From the NCBI GenBank assembly GCA_040755055.1, contig JBFMBS010000016.1:31526-95525 (forward strand): a DNA stretch of 64,000 nt, written 5' to 3'. This DNA comes from DYJK01 sp040755055. GTDB taxonomy: Bacteria; Bacteroidota; Ignavibacteria; Ignavibacteriales; Melioribacteraceae. The notes below the pieces were generated by a model, which saw nothing but the letters and a program-made list of their open reading frames with translations, searched no databases and had not been told where the DNA came from. The position numbers were made by a program, and so were the translations under genes. Positions 18,240 to 27,288 of the stretch are shown here, piece after piece. Every line of letters starts with the position of its first letter. The first letter of the stretch is position 1.

Positions 18240-19273
18240 CACAAGAGAGTAGAAAGAAAAAAATAATTGAATGCGTACCAAATTTTAGTGAGGGAAGAGA
18301 TCAAAAAACTTTTGATGCAATTAGAAATGCCGTTAATTCCACCGAAGATGTTAAGTTGCTTAGTCTTGAACCCGATGCTGATTACAACCGCGTTGTTGTT
18401 ACACTTGCCGGTAACGAAGAAGGAATTTTAAACGGGGCGGTAAATGCTTGCAAAGCTGCTGCCGGACATATCGATATGAGAAAACACAAAGGCGAGCATC
18501 CGCGTCTCGGTGCTATCGATGTTGTTCCCTTTGTACCGGTTTCGAACGTTACGACTGAAGAATGTGTTAAAATATCCGAACGATTTGCAGATATAATTTC
18601 TAAAGGATTAAATGTACCGGTTTATTTATACGAACATGCTGCAAGAAAAGCCGATAGAAAAAGTTTATCGAGCATCCGTCAAGGTGAGTATGAAGGATTG
18701 GAAGAAAAATTAAAGGACCCGAATTGGGCGCCCGATTACGGCGAAGCAAAATTTAATCCCAAACTCGGTGCAATTGTAACCGGCTCACGCTTCTTTTTGA
18801 TTGCATACAATGTAAATATCAGTTCTACAGATGTTAAGTATGCAAAAGAGATTGCCGAAATTTTACGTGAAAGCGGTTATGCTAAGCGCGATGAAAATGG
18901 TAATGTTATAAAAAAAGACGGCAAAACCGTAAAAGTGCCGGGACGATTGAAAGAATTTAAAGGAATGGGTGTATCATTAGAAAAATATAATTGTACACAA
19001 GTATCAATCAACTTAACTAATTACAAGGTTACACCAATACATGTAGCTTTTGAAGAAGTAAAAAAAGAAGCACTAAGACTTGGTGTTGATGTTAACGGAA
19101 GCGAGATAGTTGGATTAGTACCGCTTGAGGCGTTACTCGAAGCCGGGAAATTTTATTCTGATAATAATGAAACCGATGAAAAGAAATTAGTGGGGTTGGC
19201 TATCGATAAATTAGGATTGAGTTCGCTCAATCAATTTTTACCGGAAGAAAAAATAATTGAAAACATTATTTAA
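18236..19273 (+). CDS. ftcD: Glutamate formimidoyltransferase
   Basis: A 345-aa protein matching the transferase half of FTCD, with 'IECVPNFSEGRDQKTFDAI' at the N-terminus and 'HPRLGAIDVVPFVPV' in the active-site region. It moves the formimidoyl group of N-formimidoylglutamate to tetrahydrofolate. It directly follows hutI, which makes its substrate, and precedes fchA, which processes its product. Animals carry the two enzymatic halves in one chain; here they are separate genes 149 bp apart, with a dispersed repeat filling the gap. Length is slightly above the usual ~300 aa for single-domain bacterial enzymes. Confidence 0.93.
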   Translation: MTQESRKKKIIECVPNFSEGRDQKTFDAIRNAVNSTEDVKLLSLEPDADYNRVVVTLAGNEEGILNGAVNACKAAAGHIDMRKHKGEHPRLGAIDVVPFVPVSNVTTEECVKISERFADIISKGLNVPVYLYEHAARKADRKSLSSIRQGEYEGLEEKLKDPNWAPDYGEAKFNPKLGAIVTGSRFFLIAYNVNISSTDVKYAKEIAEILRESGYAKRDENGNVIKKDGKTVKVPGRLKEFKGMGVSLEKYNCTQVSINLTNYKVTPIHVAFEEVKKEALRLGVDVNGSEIVGLVPLEALLEAGKFYSDNNETDEKKLVGLAIDKLGLSSLNQFLPEEKIIENII

Positions 19274-19406
19274 TTCTGAGGAGTCCCGGAAGTTACGGGA
19301 CGACGAACTTGTCCGCCGTTTTTAAAGCGGAGAATCTCATAATAATATGTGATAGAGATTCTTCTCCCGAAAATTCGCTACGCTTATTTTCGGTATCAGA
19401 ATGACA
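19274..19406 (+). repeat. Dispersed palindromic repeat, copy A (with three embedded hairpins)
   Basis: Between ftcD and fchA. The backbone reads TTCTGAG ... GACGAA ... GAATCTC, then GAGATTCTTC ... TCAGAATGACA, i.e. an interrupted inverted repeat. Three smaller hairpins interrupt it: GTCCCG/CGGGAC at 19283-19301, TCCGC/GCGGA at 19312-19331 (preceded by CTTG), and CCGAAAAT/ATTTTCGG at 19367-19393. Copies B (56435-56510) and C (58935-59023) share the backbone but have different hairpins. Confidence 0.85.
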
Positions 19407-19422
19407 AAGAATAGGAGTAACA

Positions 19423-20055
19423 ATGGATCTCTCAAAAACAATGCAAGAATATTTTAACGAATTATCTTCAAACTCGCCAACACCGGGCGGCGGAAATGTT
19501 GCGGCGCTTTGCGGTGCTTTATCGGCAAGTCTGGGTACTATGGTATGCAATCTTACAATCGGCAAAAAGAAATATGCAGAAGTTGAAAGTGAAATGATTA
19601 CTTTAAAAGGGAAATTAGAGACCTATCAGAAAAAATTTATTGAACTCGCTCAAAAAGACAACGAAGCATTTGATAATGTTATGGCAGCATTTAAACTTCC
19701 TAAAGAATCGGACCAAGAAAAAACAGTTAGGGCAAATGCCATAGAGCAAGCAACAATCGGTGCGGCAGAAATCCCTTCCGAAGTAATAAAAAATTGTTAC
19801 GGGCTATTGCCGCATATAAAAGTTGTGGTGGATAAAGGAAATAAAAATTCACTATCCGATGCCGGTGTAGCGGCATCACTCATAAAAACATCTTCTTACG
19901 GAGCTTATCTAAATGTACTAATCAACTGCGCTTCGTTAAATAACCAGACTATTGCCGATGAAATAAGAAAAAGAGCTTCAATACTTAATGAAGAAATTGA
20001 TCGTGGGACTACTTTGCTTCTTGAATCAATAATTAAATCTCTTATGCCGTCATGA
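19423..20055 (+). CDS. fchA: Formimidoyltetrahydrofolate cyclodeaminase (FTCD_C family)
   Basis: A 210-aa all-alpha protein of the cyclodeaminase family, with glycine-rich motif 'SNSPTPGGGNVAALCGALSA' near the N-terminus. It converts 5-formimidoyl-THF to 5,10-methenyl-THF and ammonia, completing entry of the histidine-derived carbon into the folate pool. ATG 19423 has a good AGGAG five bases upstream. It ends in an overlap with the following DUF1343 gene (ATGA at 20052). Together with hutI and ftcD it forms the lower part of histidine breakdown. Confidence 0.9.
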   Translation: MDLSKTMQEYFNELSSNSPTPGGGNVAALCGALSASLGTMVCNLTIGKKKYAEVESEMITLKGKLETYQKKFIELAQKDNEAFDNVMAAFKLPKESDQEKTVRANAIEQATIGAAEIPSEVIKNCYGLLPHIKVVVDKGNKNSLSDAGVAASLIKTSSYGAYLNVLINCASLNNQTIADEIRKRASILNEEIDRGTTLLLESIIKSLMPS

Positions 20056-21281
20056 AATTTTGGTTATTTTTTTTATTGATTCCTTCCTTTTTATTTGCTC
20101 AAAACCAAAAAGTACTTTTAGGACTTGATGTTTTAGAGAGAGATAATTTTTCAATTCTATCCGGCAAAAGAGTTGGGCTGGTTACAAACCATACCGGGCT
20201 TAACAGCAGATTGGTTTCTAATGTTGATCTTTTTAACAAAGCAAAAAACTTTGATCTTATTTCTGTTTTTAGTCCCGAACATGGATTCAAGGGATTTAAT
20301 TCCGCCGGTGAAGCAACTAACGATTACGTTGATAGTTTAACCGGCATTAAATTTTATTCACTCTATGGAAAGCGGCAAAAACCTACTCCCGAAATGCTTT
20401 CCGATATCGATCTGCTTGTGTACGATATCCAGGATATTGGATGCCGCTCTTATACTTACATAAGCACACTTGGCTATGCAATGGAAGCCGCAGCCGAAAA
20501 TAATATTGAGTTTGTTGTTCTTGATAGACCTAATCCGCTTGGCGGTCTTCGTATCGAAGGAAATATTCCCGAAGATAATTTCATTTCATTCGTAAGCCGT
20601 TTCAAAATTCCTTATGTGTACGGATTAACTTGCGGCGAGCTGGCTTACCTTATAAACGAAGAAGGAATGCTTTCAAACGGTGTTAAGTGCAAGCTGAATA
20701 TAATTAAAATGAACGGATGGGAACGCTGGATGACCTTTGATGATACCGGTTTAATATGGGTGCCGACTTCAGCTAACGTTCCGTATAGCCAAACTCCCTA
20801 CTATGTTGTAAGCACCGGTGTACTCGGTGAGCTTGTAACTATTTCAATCGGAATTAGCTACACGCTTCCGTTCCAGACTTTTGCCGCAGATTGGATTAAT
20901 GCAGATTCATTAGCAGACGGAATGAACAAGCTCAATCTTAACGGGGTCGTTTTCAGACCGATTACATACAAAACGAATTATGGAATCTGGCTCGATAAAA
21001 TTCTGAATGGCGTTCAAATTCACTTAACTAATCCCGATGCAATCGATCTTTTGGAATTGCAATTCTATTTTATGCAAGTCCACAACCAACTGTATCCCGA
21101 TAAAAAAATATTTGCCCTCACAGATTCAACACGGACAAAAATGTTTGACAAAGTAATGGGCACAGACCAGGTTAGATTAAAATTTTCTGAAAGATACCGC
21201 GTTGAAGATATAAAATTCATTTTGAAAAAAGACATCAGCCGGTTCAGAAAAATTGCGAAGAGATATTATTTGTATAACTAA
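20052..21281 (+). CDS. Exo-beta-N-acetylmuramidase NamZ-like (DUF1343)
   Basis: A 409-aa secreted protein with signal peptide 'FWLFFLLIPSFLFAQ' and DUF1343 hallmarks: 'LLGLDVLERDNFSILSGKRV', 'GLVTNHTG', 'SVFSPEHGFKG', 'YDIQDIGCRSYTYISTL' and 'LDRPNPLGG'. Characterised NamZ removes terminal N-acetylmuramic acid from peptidoglycan fragments, so a cell-wall recycling role in the periplasm is likely. It overlaps fchA by four bases, so it is in the same transcript although the pathway is unrelated. Length and conserved motifs look complete. Confidence 0.85.
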   Translation: MKFWLFFLLIPSFLFAQNQKVLLGLDVLERDNFSILSGKRVGLVTNHTGLNSRLVSNVDLFNKAKNFDLISVFSPEHGFKGFNSAGEATNDYVDSLTGIKFYSLYGKRQKPTPEMLSDIDLLVYDIQDIGCRSYTYISTLGYAMEAAAENNIEFVVLDRPNPLGGLRIEGNIPEDNFISFVSRFKIPYVYGLTCGELAYLINEEGMLSNGVKCKLNIIKMNGWERWMTFDDTGLIWVPTSANVPYSQTPYYVVSTGVLGELVTISIGISYTLPFQTFAADWINADSLADGMNKLNLNGVVFRPITYKTNYGIWLDKILNGVQIHLTNPDAIDLLELQFYFMQVHNQLYPDKKIFALTDSTRTKMFDKVMGTDQVRLKFSERYRVEDIKFILKKDISRFRKIAKRYYLYN

Positions 21282-21315
21282 CTACAATTGTATTAACGGA
21301 TTAACAATAATATAA

Positions 21316-22224
21316 TTAAAAAAGTTTTGTTTGGTTCTTGTATTCAGAAATCCTTTTATCAGCAAGTTGTATATATTTTTTATTTGTATCATAACCAACA
21401 TAGTTTCGATCATTTTTTATTGCTGCCAGACTTGTAGTTCCACTACCTAAAAAGGGATCTAAAATTATATCTTGTTTGAAAGAATATAATTTTATTAAAC
21501 GGTGTGGAAGTTCTTCTGGGAAAGGTGCTGGATGACCAATTTTTTTTGCGGATACTGCTGGGAATGTCCACACGCTTTTAGTCCATTCTAAAAATTCTTC
21601 TTTTGTAATTGTACTTTCTTTCCCTTTATTCGCGTGGCTAAATGAATCTTTTGAAAAAACCAAAATATATTCGTGAATATCTCTTAATACGGGATTCGCA
21701 GCAGATAACCAACTACCCCATGCTGTAGAAGGACTAGCACTCGACGCTTTATTCCAAATGATTTCTCCTCGCATCATAAACCCAATTTCGTTCATATCTT
21801 TTATAATATAACTATGGAGCGGCAAATATGGCTTTCTTCCAAGATTTGCCACATTAATACAAACACGCCCACCAGGGACTAAGACGCGATAGGTCTCTTT
21901 CCAAACATTTTTAAGTAGTAATAAGTATTCTTCCAAATTTAGATTATCATCATATTCTTTTGTCACGTTATAAGGAGGGGAAGTAATCATCAAATGAATT
22001 GAATTGTCAGGTAATTCAATCATTTGCTCACTTGAATGACAAAAGTGTTTATTAAGTAATTCTTGAGAAACTTTATTTTCAATGTGTTTTATTTTTTTGT
22101 CAGTTTGCAATCCCTCATATAATCTTGAATTGTAAAATTGAGACGAATCGTGATTAATTCTACCGGGACTACCGAAAGAACTTGTAACAGTTCCATTTTT
22201 GACGGTGATTACTCTTGAGCCCAT
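21316..22224 (-). CDS. Type II DNA methyltransferase (beta-class amino-methyltransferase)
   Basis: A 302-aa methyltransferase with catalytic motif IV 'TSPPYN' at 81-86 ahead of the SAM-binding motif 'DPFLGSGTT' at 256-264; this order defines the beta class. TSPPY is commoner in N4-cytosine enzymes, but N6-adenine cannot be excluded. The target recognition region would lie between the motifs. It overlaps the upstream endonuclease gene by 16 bp, so the two are made together as a restriction-modification pair. It is convergent with the DUF1343 gene. Recognition sequence is unknown. Confidence 0.88.
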   Translation of the reverse strand: MGSRVITVKNGTVTSSFGSPGRINHDSSQFYNSRLYEGLQTDKKIKHIENKVSQELLNKHFCHSSEQMIELPDNSIHLMITSPPYNVTKEYDDNLNLEEYLLLLKNVWKETYRVLVPGGRVCINVANLGRKPYLPLHSYIIKDMNEIGFMMRGEIIWNKASSASPSTAWGSWLSAANPVLRDIHEYILVFSKDSFSHANKGKESTITKEEFLEWTKSVWTFPAVSAKKIGHPAPFPEELPHRLIKLYSFKQDIILDPFLGSGTTSLAAIKNDRNYVGYDTNKKYIQLADKRISEYKNQTKLF

Positions 22225-22841
22225 AAATCAATCCACCTTTTAAATGCGTTAAATTTGATTTCTTCCTTTTTCCAATCGATAACTATTTTATGAATATCAT
22301 TATGTTCAACTAATTTTTGTAATGCTTTAGAGGATATTTCAACACCTCTTGGATTTGTACCTTGACTAGGTAACTTAATATAATCCTCTCTGCCTATAGA
22401 ATTAAATATATCTTGTTGAACTTGTTGTGGAAAATAAAATAAACCTCCAGAATTTTCCCAGTTAATTTGCACATAAATCATATCACAAGAAGGTATGTAT
22501 TTATTTTGAAATTCGAGTGCATTTCGAGCATCTACTGTCCAGATAAGTTTTACTCCAGTGTAACCACTTCCACTTTTAGTTTTAATCGAAATTGGTTTAC
22601 CAAATAATTTGACATCTACTTCCGGTTCTGTTATAGGGATTTCTGTTTCAACGTTCCCTTCACCAAATTTGTAAATCAGTAACGAAACAATTATTCGTTC
22701 TCTAATTGAACCGACTTCCATTCCAACTTTTCCAGCTCTTTGGCTTTCTAATTCAGCAATTTGAAATAATTTCGGTAATTTGATTTGAACTTTTTTAACA
22801 ATATCCGCTTCTGTAAAAAGCTTTAGTATGTTCTTATCCAT
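22209..22841 (-). CDS. Putative type II restriction endonuclease
   Basis: A 210-aa protein paired with the methyltransferase. It contains 'EPEVDVKLFGKPISIKTKSG' at about residues 70-89, a good PD-(D/E)xK-type core with the acidic residue, a short beta hairpin and 'IKTKS'. The upstream helix 'GSIRERIIVSLLIYKFGEGN' and the following 'TEIPITEPEVDVKLFG' resemble type II enzymes that read the family fold. I could not assign it to a named specificity family by eye. Overlap with the methylase and the repeat-rich DNA on its upstream side suggest a horizontally acquired cassette. Confidence 0.75.
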   Translation of the reverse strand: MDKNILKLFTEADIVKKVQIKLPKLFQIAELESQRAGKVGMEVGSIRERIIVSLLIYKFGEGNVETEIPITEPEVDVKLFGKPISIKTKSGSGYTGVKLIWTVDARNALEFQNKYIPSCDMIYVQINWENSGGLFYFPQQVQQDIFNSIGREDYIKLPSQGTNPRGVEISSKALQKLVEHNDIHKIVIDWKKEEIKFNAFKRWIDLWAQE

Positions 22842-23350
22842 AATTCTCTATAATAATTTGAGGATTCTTTATCCCAAGATACTAAATCCAAAGAACAAAA
22901 TATTGGTTAATTCTATATGTATGTTAACTATTGAATTATTCTGTAATAATCTATTCGCAGTGAAAGCGATCATCATATTGCTAAAATAATAGAAGTTTAA
23001 GAAGAGTTTTCAATATCAACTTAAATTTATCAAGGAAAGTTGTCAAGAAGTTTTTTACGACCTCCCCCACCCCTTCCCACTTGTCCGCCATCTTGTTGGG
23101 GGGATGAAAGGAATGTGTAACAAAGAAGAAAGTATCATGTTAGATACAAATGAAACTTGTGAAAAATCATTTTTAAAATCCTGGAGACTAGTAATAGAAC
23201 ACAGATGACGCAAATTTGATGGAACTTGCCTGACGGCAGTCAGGTTTTCACGGATTTTAATCTGCGTAAATCAGCTAAATCTGTGTATGATCTTGAGCTT
23301 GTGGAAGATCATCAGTGTGCCATTCATAATTTTTCAGAAGTCTCTAAATT
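22842..23350. other. 509-bp gene-free region carrying two repeat types
   Basis: No coding frame is credible here. The first 220 bases are AT-rich and should hold the restriction-modification promoter. A C-rich element at 23061-23104 contains CTTGTCCGCC and a degenerate hairpin. A second repeat at 23197-23290 belongs to the ACACGGAT family. The order C-rich element then ACACGGAT repeat recurs at 41728-41880. Confidence 0.7.
23197..23290. repeat. ACACGGAT-type interspersed repeat, copy 1, interrupted by a CTTG hairpin
   Basis: Backbone pieces GAACACAGATGACG, TTTTCACGGATTTTAATCTG and AAATCTGTGTATGATC match copy 2 at 41800-41880. The unit is quasi-palindromic (ACAGAT ... ATCTGTGT). At 23225-23244 it is interrupted by CTTG followed by CCTGAC-GGCA-GTCAGG, a perfect 6-bp-arm hairpin absent from copy 2. 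Confidence 0.85.
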
Positions 23351-25030
23351 TTATTTAGTAAAATCTAAAATAAGATCCCCTACCGGCCAACGTGCGCGCA
23401 GATTTAATGTATCCGGATGGAAAATAAATTTCTCAGATTTTTTATAAGGTGCAATTTTGCCAACGTCATATTCGCTGTCCCGGTTTTGATCGATAAATCC
23501 CCACAATAAATATTTACCGGGAACGATCTTTGAAAAATTAAATTTCGAATTAGGTGCCGGTTTCACCTTGTACTCCCTTTCATCCCGTGAAGCACTGCTT
23601 AGAACAATCATAGTTCCAACAGAATCAGTCTCAGCTAAAACTGTCCCCGTCACACCTGAAAAATCCAGTTCGCTTGCAGTGGCAAATTCAGTTTGGTAAA
23701 CCGAATCGGCAAAATTTCCAGCTGCATCCTGAACGGCGCCTAAATTTATTTTGAGTTGATACTCTGTCTTCTGCTTTAGTTTGGAGTTAACAATAATGTT
23801 AAACGAAGCATCATCAATCAGATTGATCGAGCACCCGTAATTAAATCCTTTTGCATCAGTAATAGAAATCGCAGTATCAATTTTTGTTACGTCGAACCCG
23901 TCATCAAACTCCACATTAATCAAAGGGTTATCATAATCAACCTTACCTTCCGGCAAAGTTCCTTCAACTTTTAGCACCTTGGGAATTAACGTATCTGGCT
24001 GTGTCTTAACCGAAAATTGGCTGGCATCATATTCTTTAACTACGCCATTCATATCGATAAAATTCTTGCACACCAAGTAATTATTATTGTCTTCCACAAG
24101 TGAATCGGAAATACTTAGCAAGAACTGTTTGGCATTTACGCTGCCCTTAAAGAAATATTTAATTTCTTTTCTTGCGTTTGCCGTCGAATCAAAAATATAA
24201 AAATTATCTGCGCTTAGTTTTGAACTATCGATTGGTTCGTTAAATTCAATCTGCAAATGATTACGATCCTTCATCAAAACATTACTGAGTGTAGGCGGAA
24301 TTGTATCTTCAATGCTCAGAAAGAAATCAACGTCGGTGAATTCTTTTTTATCATCGGAAATGATCACATCTTTAAATTGCACTCCAAACTGGTCATCATT
24401 TTTCTGGTATTTCAAGTCGCGGAAATTATCCCTTATCGCAAATAATTTATAATCACCATTGCCAAGACCGAGCAGTGTAAACTTTCCATTCTTACCAACC
24501 TGGGAGACATACTCAGGTTTAGTTAGAGCCGGATCGGGTTCGTTTTCATTTTGCCGGTATGCAAAAACAGATGTTCCGCTCGGATCTTTATCAAAAATTT
24601 TACCCGAAATTTTTCCTATATCAATTTGATTGCCAGTCGAGAACGCAAATGAAAACGGTTCCGCCATTTTATTGCGGTTGTTAAGATCAATTACATCTGT
24701 TCCTATAACAATGGTATATGTTGTATTCGATCTCAAAGTATCTTTGAAATAAACCGAGAGAGTCTTGCCGCCCCAATCATAATCCAACCCTTTTGCAATT
24801 GGCGGCGAGATAAAAATTGCATCTTGTACCGATCTTCTATCAACATATTCGCTGAAGGTAATTTCAAAATAGTCGTCGGTGTAATTTGTTGTACCGTTTG
24901 CCGGTATCGATTCGATAATTCTCGGAGGAACTTTATCTAGTTCACCTCCTCCAGGCGGCAGCTGATTTGCGCATGAAGAGAGAATAAATAGCAACAGCAG
25001 ATAAAATATTATTTTTGATTTAGGCGCCAT
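23351..25030 (-). CDS. Lipoprotein with N-terminal Big_5-type Ig-like domain
   Basis: A 559-aa lipoprotein with signal 'IIFYLLLLFILSSC' and lipobox Cys20, then 'LPPGGGELDKVPPRIIESIP', a very common Bacteroidota pattern. Residues about 35-130 form an Ig-like Big_5 domain ('FSEYVDRRSVQDAIFISPP', 'TLSVYFKDTLRSNTTYTIVI'), and two similar repeats follow at about 245-345 and 355-455. The C-terminus has a carboxypeptidase-regulatory-like fold ('KYLLWGFIDQNRDSEYDVG'). It is likely exposed on the periplasmic or outer face. The mltG gene overlaps its 5' end by 22 bp. Specific function is unknown. Confidence 0.82.
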   Translation of the reverse strand: MAPKSKIIFYLLLLFILSSCANQLPPGGGELDKVPPRIIESIPANGTTNYTDDYFEITFSEYVDRRSVQDAIFISPPIAKGLDYDWGGKTLSVYFKDTLRSNTTYTIVIGTDVIDLNNRNKMAEPFSFAFSTGNQIDIGKISGKIFDKDPSGTSVFAYRQNENEPDPALTKPEYVSQVGKNGKFTLLGLGNGDYKLFAIRDNFRDLKYQKNDDQFGVQFKDVIISDDKKEFTDVDFFLSIEDTIPPTLSNVLMKDRNHLQIEFNEPIDSSKLSADNFYIFDSTANARKEIKYFFKGSVNAKQFLLSISDSLVEDNNNYLVCKNFIDMNGVVKEYDASQFSVKTQPDTLIPKVLKVEGTLPEGKVDYDNPLINVEFDDGFDVTKIDTAISITDAKGFNYGCSINLIDDASFNIIVNSKLKQKTEYQLKINLGAVQDAAGNFADSVYQTEFATASELDFSGVTGTVLAETDSVGTMIVLSSASRDEREYKVKPAPNSKFNFSKIVPGKYLLWGFIDQNRDSEYDVGKIAPYKKSEKFIFHPDTLNLRARWPVGDLILDFTK

Positions 25031-26055
25031 TCGCGGTACTTAGCTACATTTTGAGCGTGATCAATATAATTTGTTGAATAGTAATGCCCTCCTTCACCGT
25101 TTGCAACAAAGTAAAGATATTTATGTTTTCCCGGATAGAGCGCAGCCAATATTGCATCCCTACCCGGATTATTAATCGGTGCCGGGGGTAATCCGGGATA
25201 TTTATAAGTATTAAATCTCGAATCGATTTCCAAATCCTTATAATAAATTTTGTTCTTTCTTCTATCGCGAATAAGGTATTGTATGGTCGGATCCGCTTGA
25301 AGTGCCATTCCTTTCTTTAATCTGTTATGATAAACACCGGAAATAGTTTTGAACTCCGAAAAAAGATTTGATTCACCTTCTATGATTGATGCTAAAGTCA
25401 ATATTTGATGTTTCGACATTTTCAATTCACGCATACGCTGCTTAATCTTATCATCTTCAAAAAAATTGTTCATTTCACTACAAAGTTTTTTCAGAACTTC
25501 TTCTGCACTGCTGTTGGAATAAAAATAATATGTTTCGGGCAAAAGATATCCTTCCAAATTATCGGCATCAATTTTCAATGCATTAAGAAATGATCTGCTT
25601 TTACTCAGCTCAATAATTTTTGACGAATCGATGCCAAGCTCCTTTTTCAGAAGTTGTGCAAGATCCTTTTGCCAAATTCCTTCCGCTATCGTGATTAACC
25701 TTTCTGAAACCGGCGAACCATCAATAAACAATTCAACAAGTTCTAAATAATTCAAACCATTGGGAATATTGTATCTTCCGGCTTTTAATTTACGTTCCGC
25801 ACCATACATAAAAGCGGCTATCTTCATATTTGTTTTATTCGGAATTACACCGTGGTTATACAAGGTATCAACAATATGCGTAAGAGTTTCACCTTTTTTC
25901 ACCTCGATCTGTACCGGCTCATTGGAATCATAGTAATTAGGTGAAAAAAAAGTAAATACTAAAAGTGCCAGCACAAAAAAGAAGAAAGCCGTGATTACCT
26001 GGATATCACGCCTCGAAAAGATGTTTTTGATAGAGATTTTAACCGGCTGATTCAA
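25009..26055 (-). CDS. mltG: Endolytic murein transglycosylase MltG
   Basis: A 348-aa YceG/MltG protein with one N-terminal TM helix (about 19-37), a LysM-like region containing 'VKKGETLTHIVDTLYNHGVI', and the catalytic motif 'ILTLASIIEGES' with the family Glu. The downstream 'YHNRLKKGMALQADPTIQY' and 'YPGLPPAPINNPG' are highly conserved in MltG. It cleaves nascent glycan strands and is thought to set their length. It starts at TTG 26055; no early alternative Met keeps the TM anchor. It runs 22 bp into the next gene. Confidence 0.93.
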   Translation of the reverse strand: MNQPVKISIKNIFSRRDIQVITAFFFFVLALLVFTFFSPNYYDSNEPVQIEVKKGETLTHIVDTLYNHGVIPNKTNMKIAAFMYGAERKLKAGRYNIPNGLNYLELVELFIDGSPVSERLITIAEGIWQKDLAQLLKKELGIDSSKIIELSKSRSFLNALKIDADNLEGYLLPETYYFYSNSSAEEVLKKLCSEMNNFFEDDKIKQRMRELKMSKHQILTLASIIEGESNLFSEFKTISGVYHNRLKKGMALQADPTIQYLIRDRRKNKIYYKDLEIDSRFNTYKYPGLPPAPINNPGRDAILAALYPGKHKYLYFVANGEGGHYYSTNYIDHAQNVAKYREWRLNQK

Positions 26056-26131
26056 TAACTACACTCAATTTTGTACTGTAATATATTGAAAATCTATCAA
26101 TCAACTAAAACGATTTGGGAGTAAATAAAAA

Positions 26132-27169
26132 TCACAGCCCGGGTTTGATGAATGAATTTTCATTTAGACTTGGATAGGCGTTTGCGGAAAGATCGAACCT
26201 GAAACCGTTTTCGAATAATCGATATCCCCTATATGCAATCATTGCAGCGTTATCACCGCAGAATTCATTTGAAGGGATTACCAATTTCTTACCATATCTT
26301 TTTGAAATATGATTTAATTCATTTCTTAAATGTTTGTTTGCAGCAACTCCCCCAACAACCGAAATGGATTTGACATTGAATTTATTCAAAGCTTTTTCAA
26401 CATTAAGTGTTAGAGATTTAACTGCCGTTCTTTGAAACGACGCCGATATTCTCGGCAAGTCTTCGCCGGGAATTTTATCGGCACTATTATATTCTTTTTG
26501 GATGAATCTCAAAACCGAAGTTTTCAAACCGCTGAACGAAAAATCAAATTCATTTTTACATTGCGCCACCGGAAAATCGATCATATCGTTATTATCATAA
26601 CATTGTGCGGTGTTTTCAATTAATGGACCGCCGGGATATCCTAAACCCAAAAGTTTAGAAACCTTATCGAAAGCTTCGCCGGCAGCATCATCAATAGTAC
26701 TACCGAGTTTTATAATTTCGGTATCACTCTTTACGACGAGCAATAATGTGTGTCCGCCTGAAACAACCAAACATAAATACGGGAATTCCGGCTTCTCTTC
26801 CATCAAGAATCCTGAAAAGATATGTCCTTCGATATGATTAACCGGTATGAATGGTTTTCCTAAAGAAAAAGAGAGACCTTTCGCAAAAGTCAATCCAACT
26901 AATAAAGCTCCTACCAAACCGGGACCGGCAGTTGCACAAATTAGATCGATATTTTGAAGCTGAAGATTTGATTTGCGCAAAGCATCTCTTAACAATGGCA
27001 CAACAATTTGAAGATGTGCACGGCTGGAAAGTTCAGGTACAACTCCTCCATATTGGGTATGAAAATCCTGGGACGAAATTAGATTGGAAGTAAGAATTCC
27101 ATTTGAAATAATCGAAACCGAAGTTTCATCACACGATGTTTCTATTCCGAGTACGCTTAATGTTTCCAT
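26132..27169 (-). CDS. tsaD: tRNA N6-adenosine threonylcarbamoyltransferase TsaD
   Basis: A 345-aa ASKHA-fold protein with 'LGIETSCDETSVSII' at the N-terminus, metal-binding His pair in 'NHIEGHIFSG', and 'VVSGGHTLL'. TsaD transfers the threonylcarbamoyl group onto A37 of ANN-decoding tRNAs, a near-universal essential modification. Length is normal. The start codon and next 12 bases (ATGGAAACATT) lie inside a 15-mer, 27159-27173, that recurs twice just upstream (27241-27279) and, with one change, at the transposase start. AGG is three to four bases upstream of the ATG. Confidence 0.96.
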   Translation of the reverse strand: METLSVLGIETSCDETSVSIISNGILTSNLISSQDFHTQYGGVVPELSSRAHLQIVVPLLRDALRKSNLQLQNIDLICATAGPGLVGALLVGLTFAKGLSFSLGKPFIPVNHIEGHIFSGFLMEEKPEFPYLCLVVSGGHTLLLVVKSDTEIIKLGSTIDDAAGEAFDKVSKLLGLGYPGGPLIENTAQCYDNNDMIDFPVAQCKNEFDFSFSGLKTSVLRFIQKEYNSADKIPGEDLPRISASFQRTAVKSLTLNVEKALNKFNVKSISVVGGVAANKHLRNELNHISKRYGKKLVIPSNEFCGDNAAMIAYRGYRLFENGFRFDLSANAYPSLNENSFIKPGL

Positions 27170-27279
27170 CTTTCCTATTGCAAACTTTTTATATAATATT
27201 TAATTCACTTGTAAATTTAAACAATAATTGAAGGATCGGAAAAAGATGGAAACATTAAAACTGAAAAGATGGAAACATT
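27159..27279. repeat. Three copies of AAAGATGGAAACATT at the tsaD 5' end
   Basis: The 16-mer AAAAGATGGAAACATT occurs on the plus strand at 27241-27256 and 27264-27279 (period 23 bp). The same motif, minus one A, occurs on the minus strand at 27159-27173, where its ATG is the tsaD start codon. They therefore form an inverted pair about 70 bp apart at one edge of the Y1 transposase gene. Confidence 0.9.
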
Positions 27280-27288
27280 CAGTTAGCA

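Noticed and set aside
22209..22841. Assignment of the endonuclease to the ThaI (CGCG) family
   Set aside because: Only a vague impression; no motif I can see is specific to that family.
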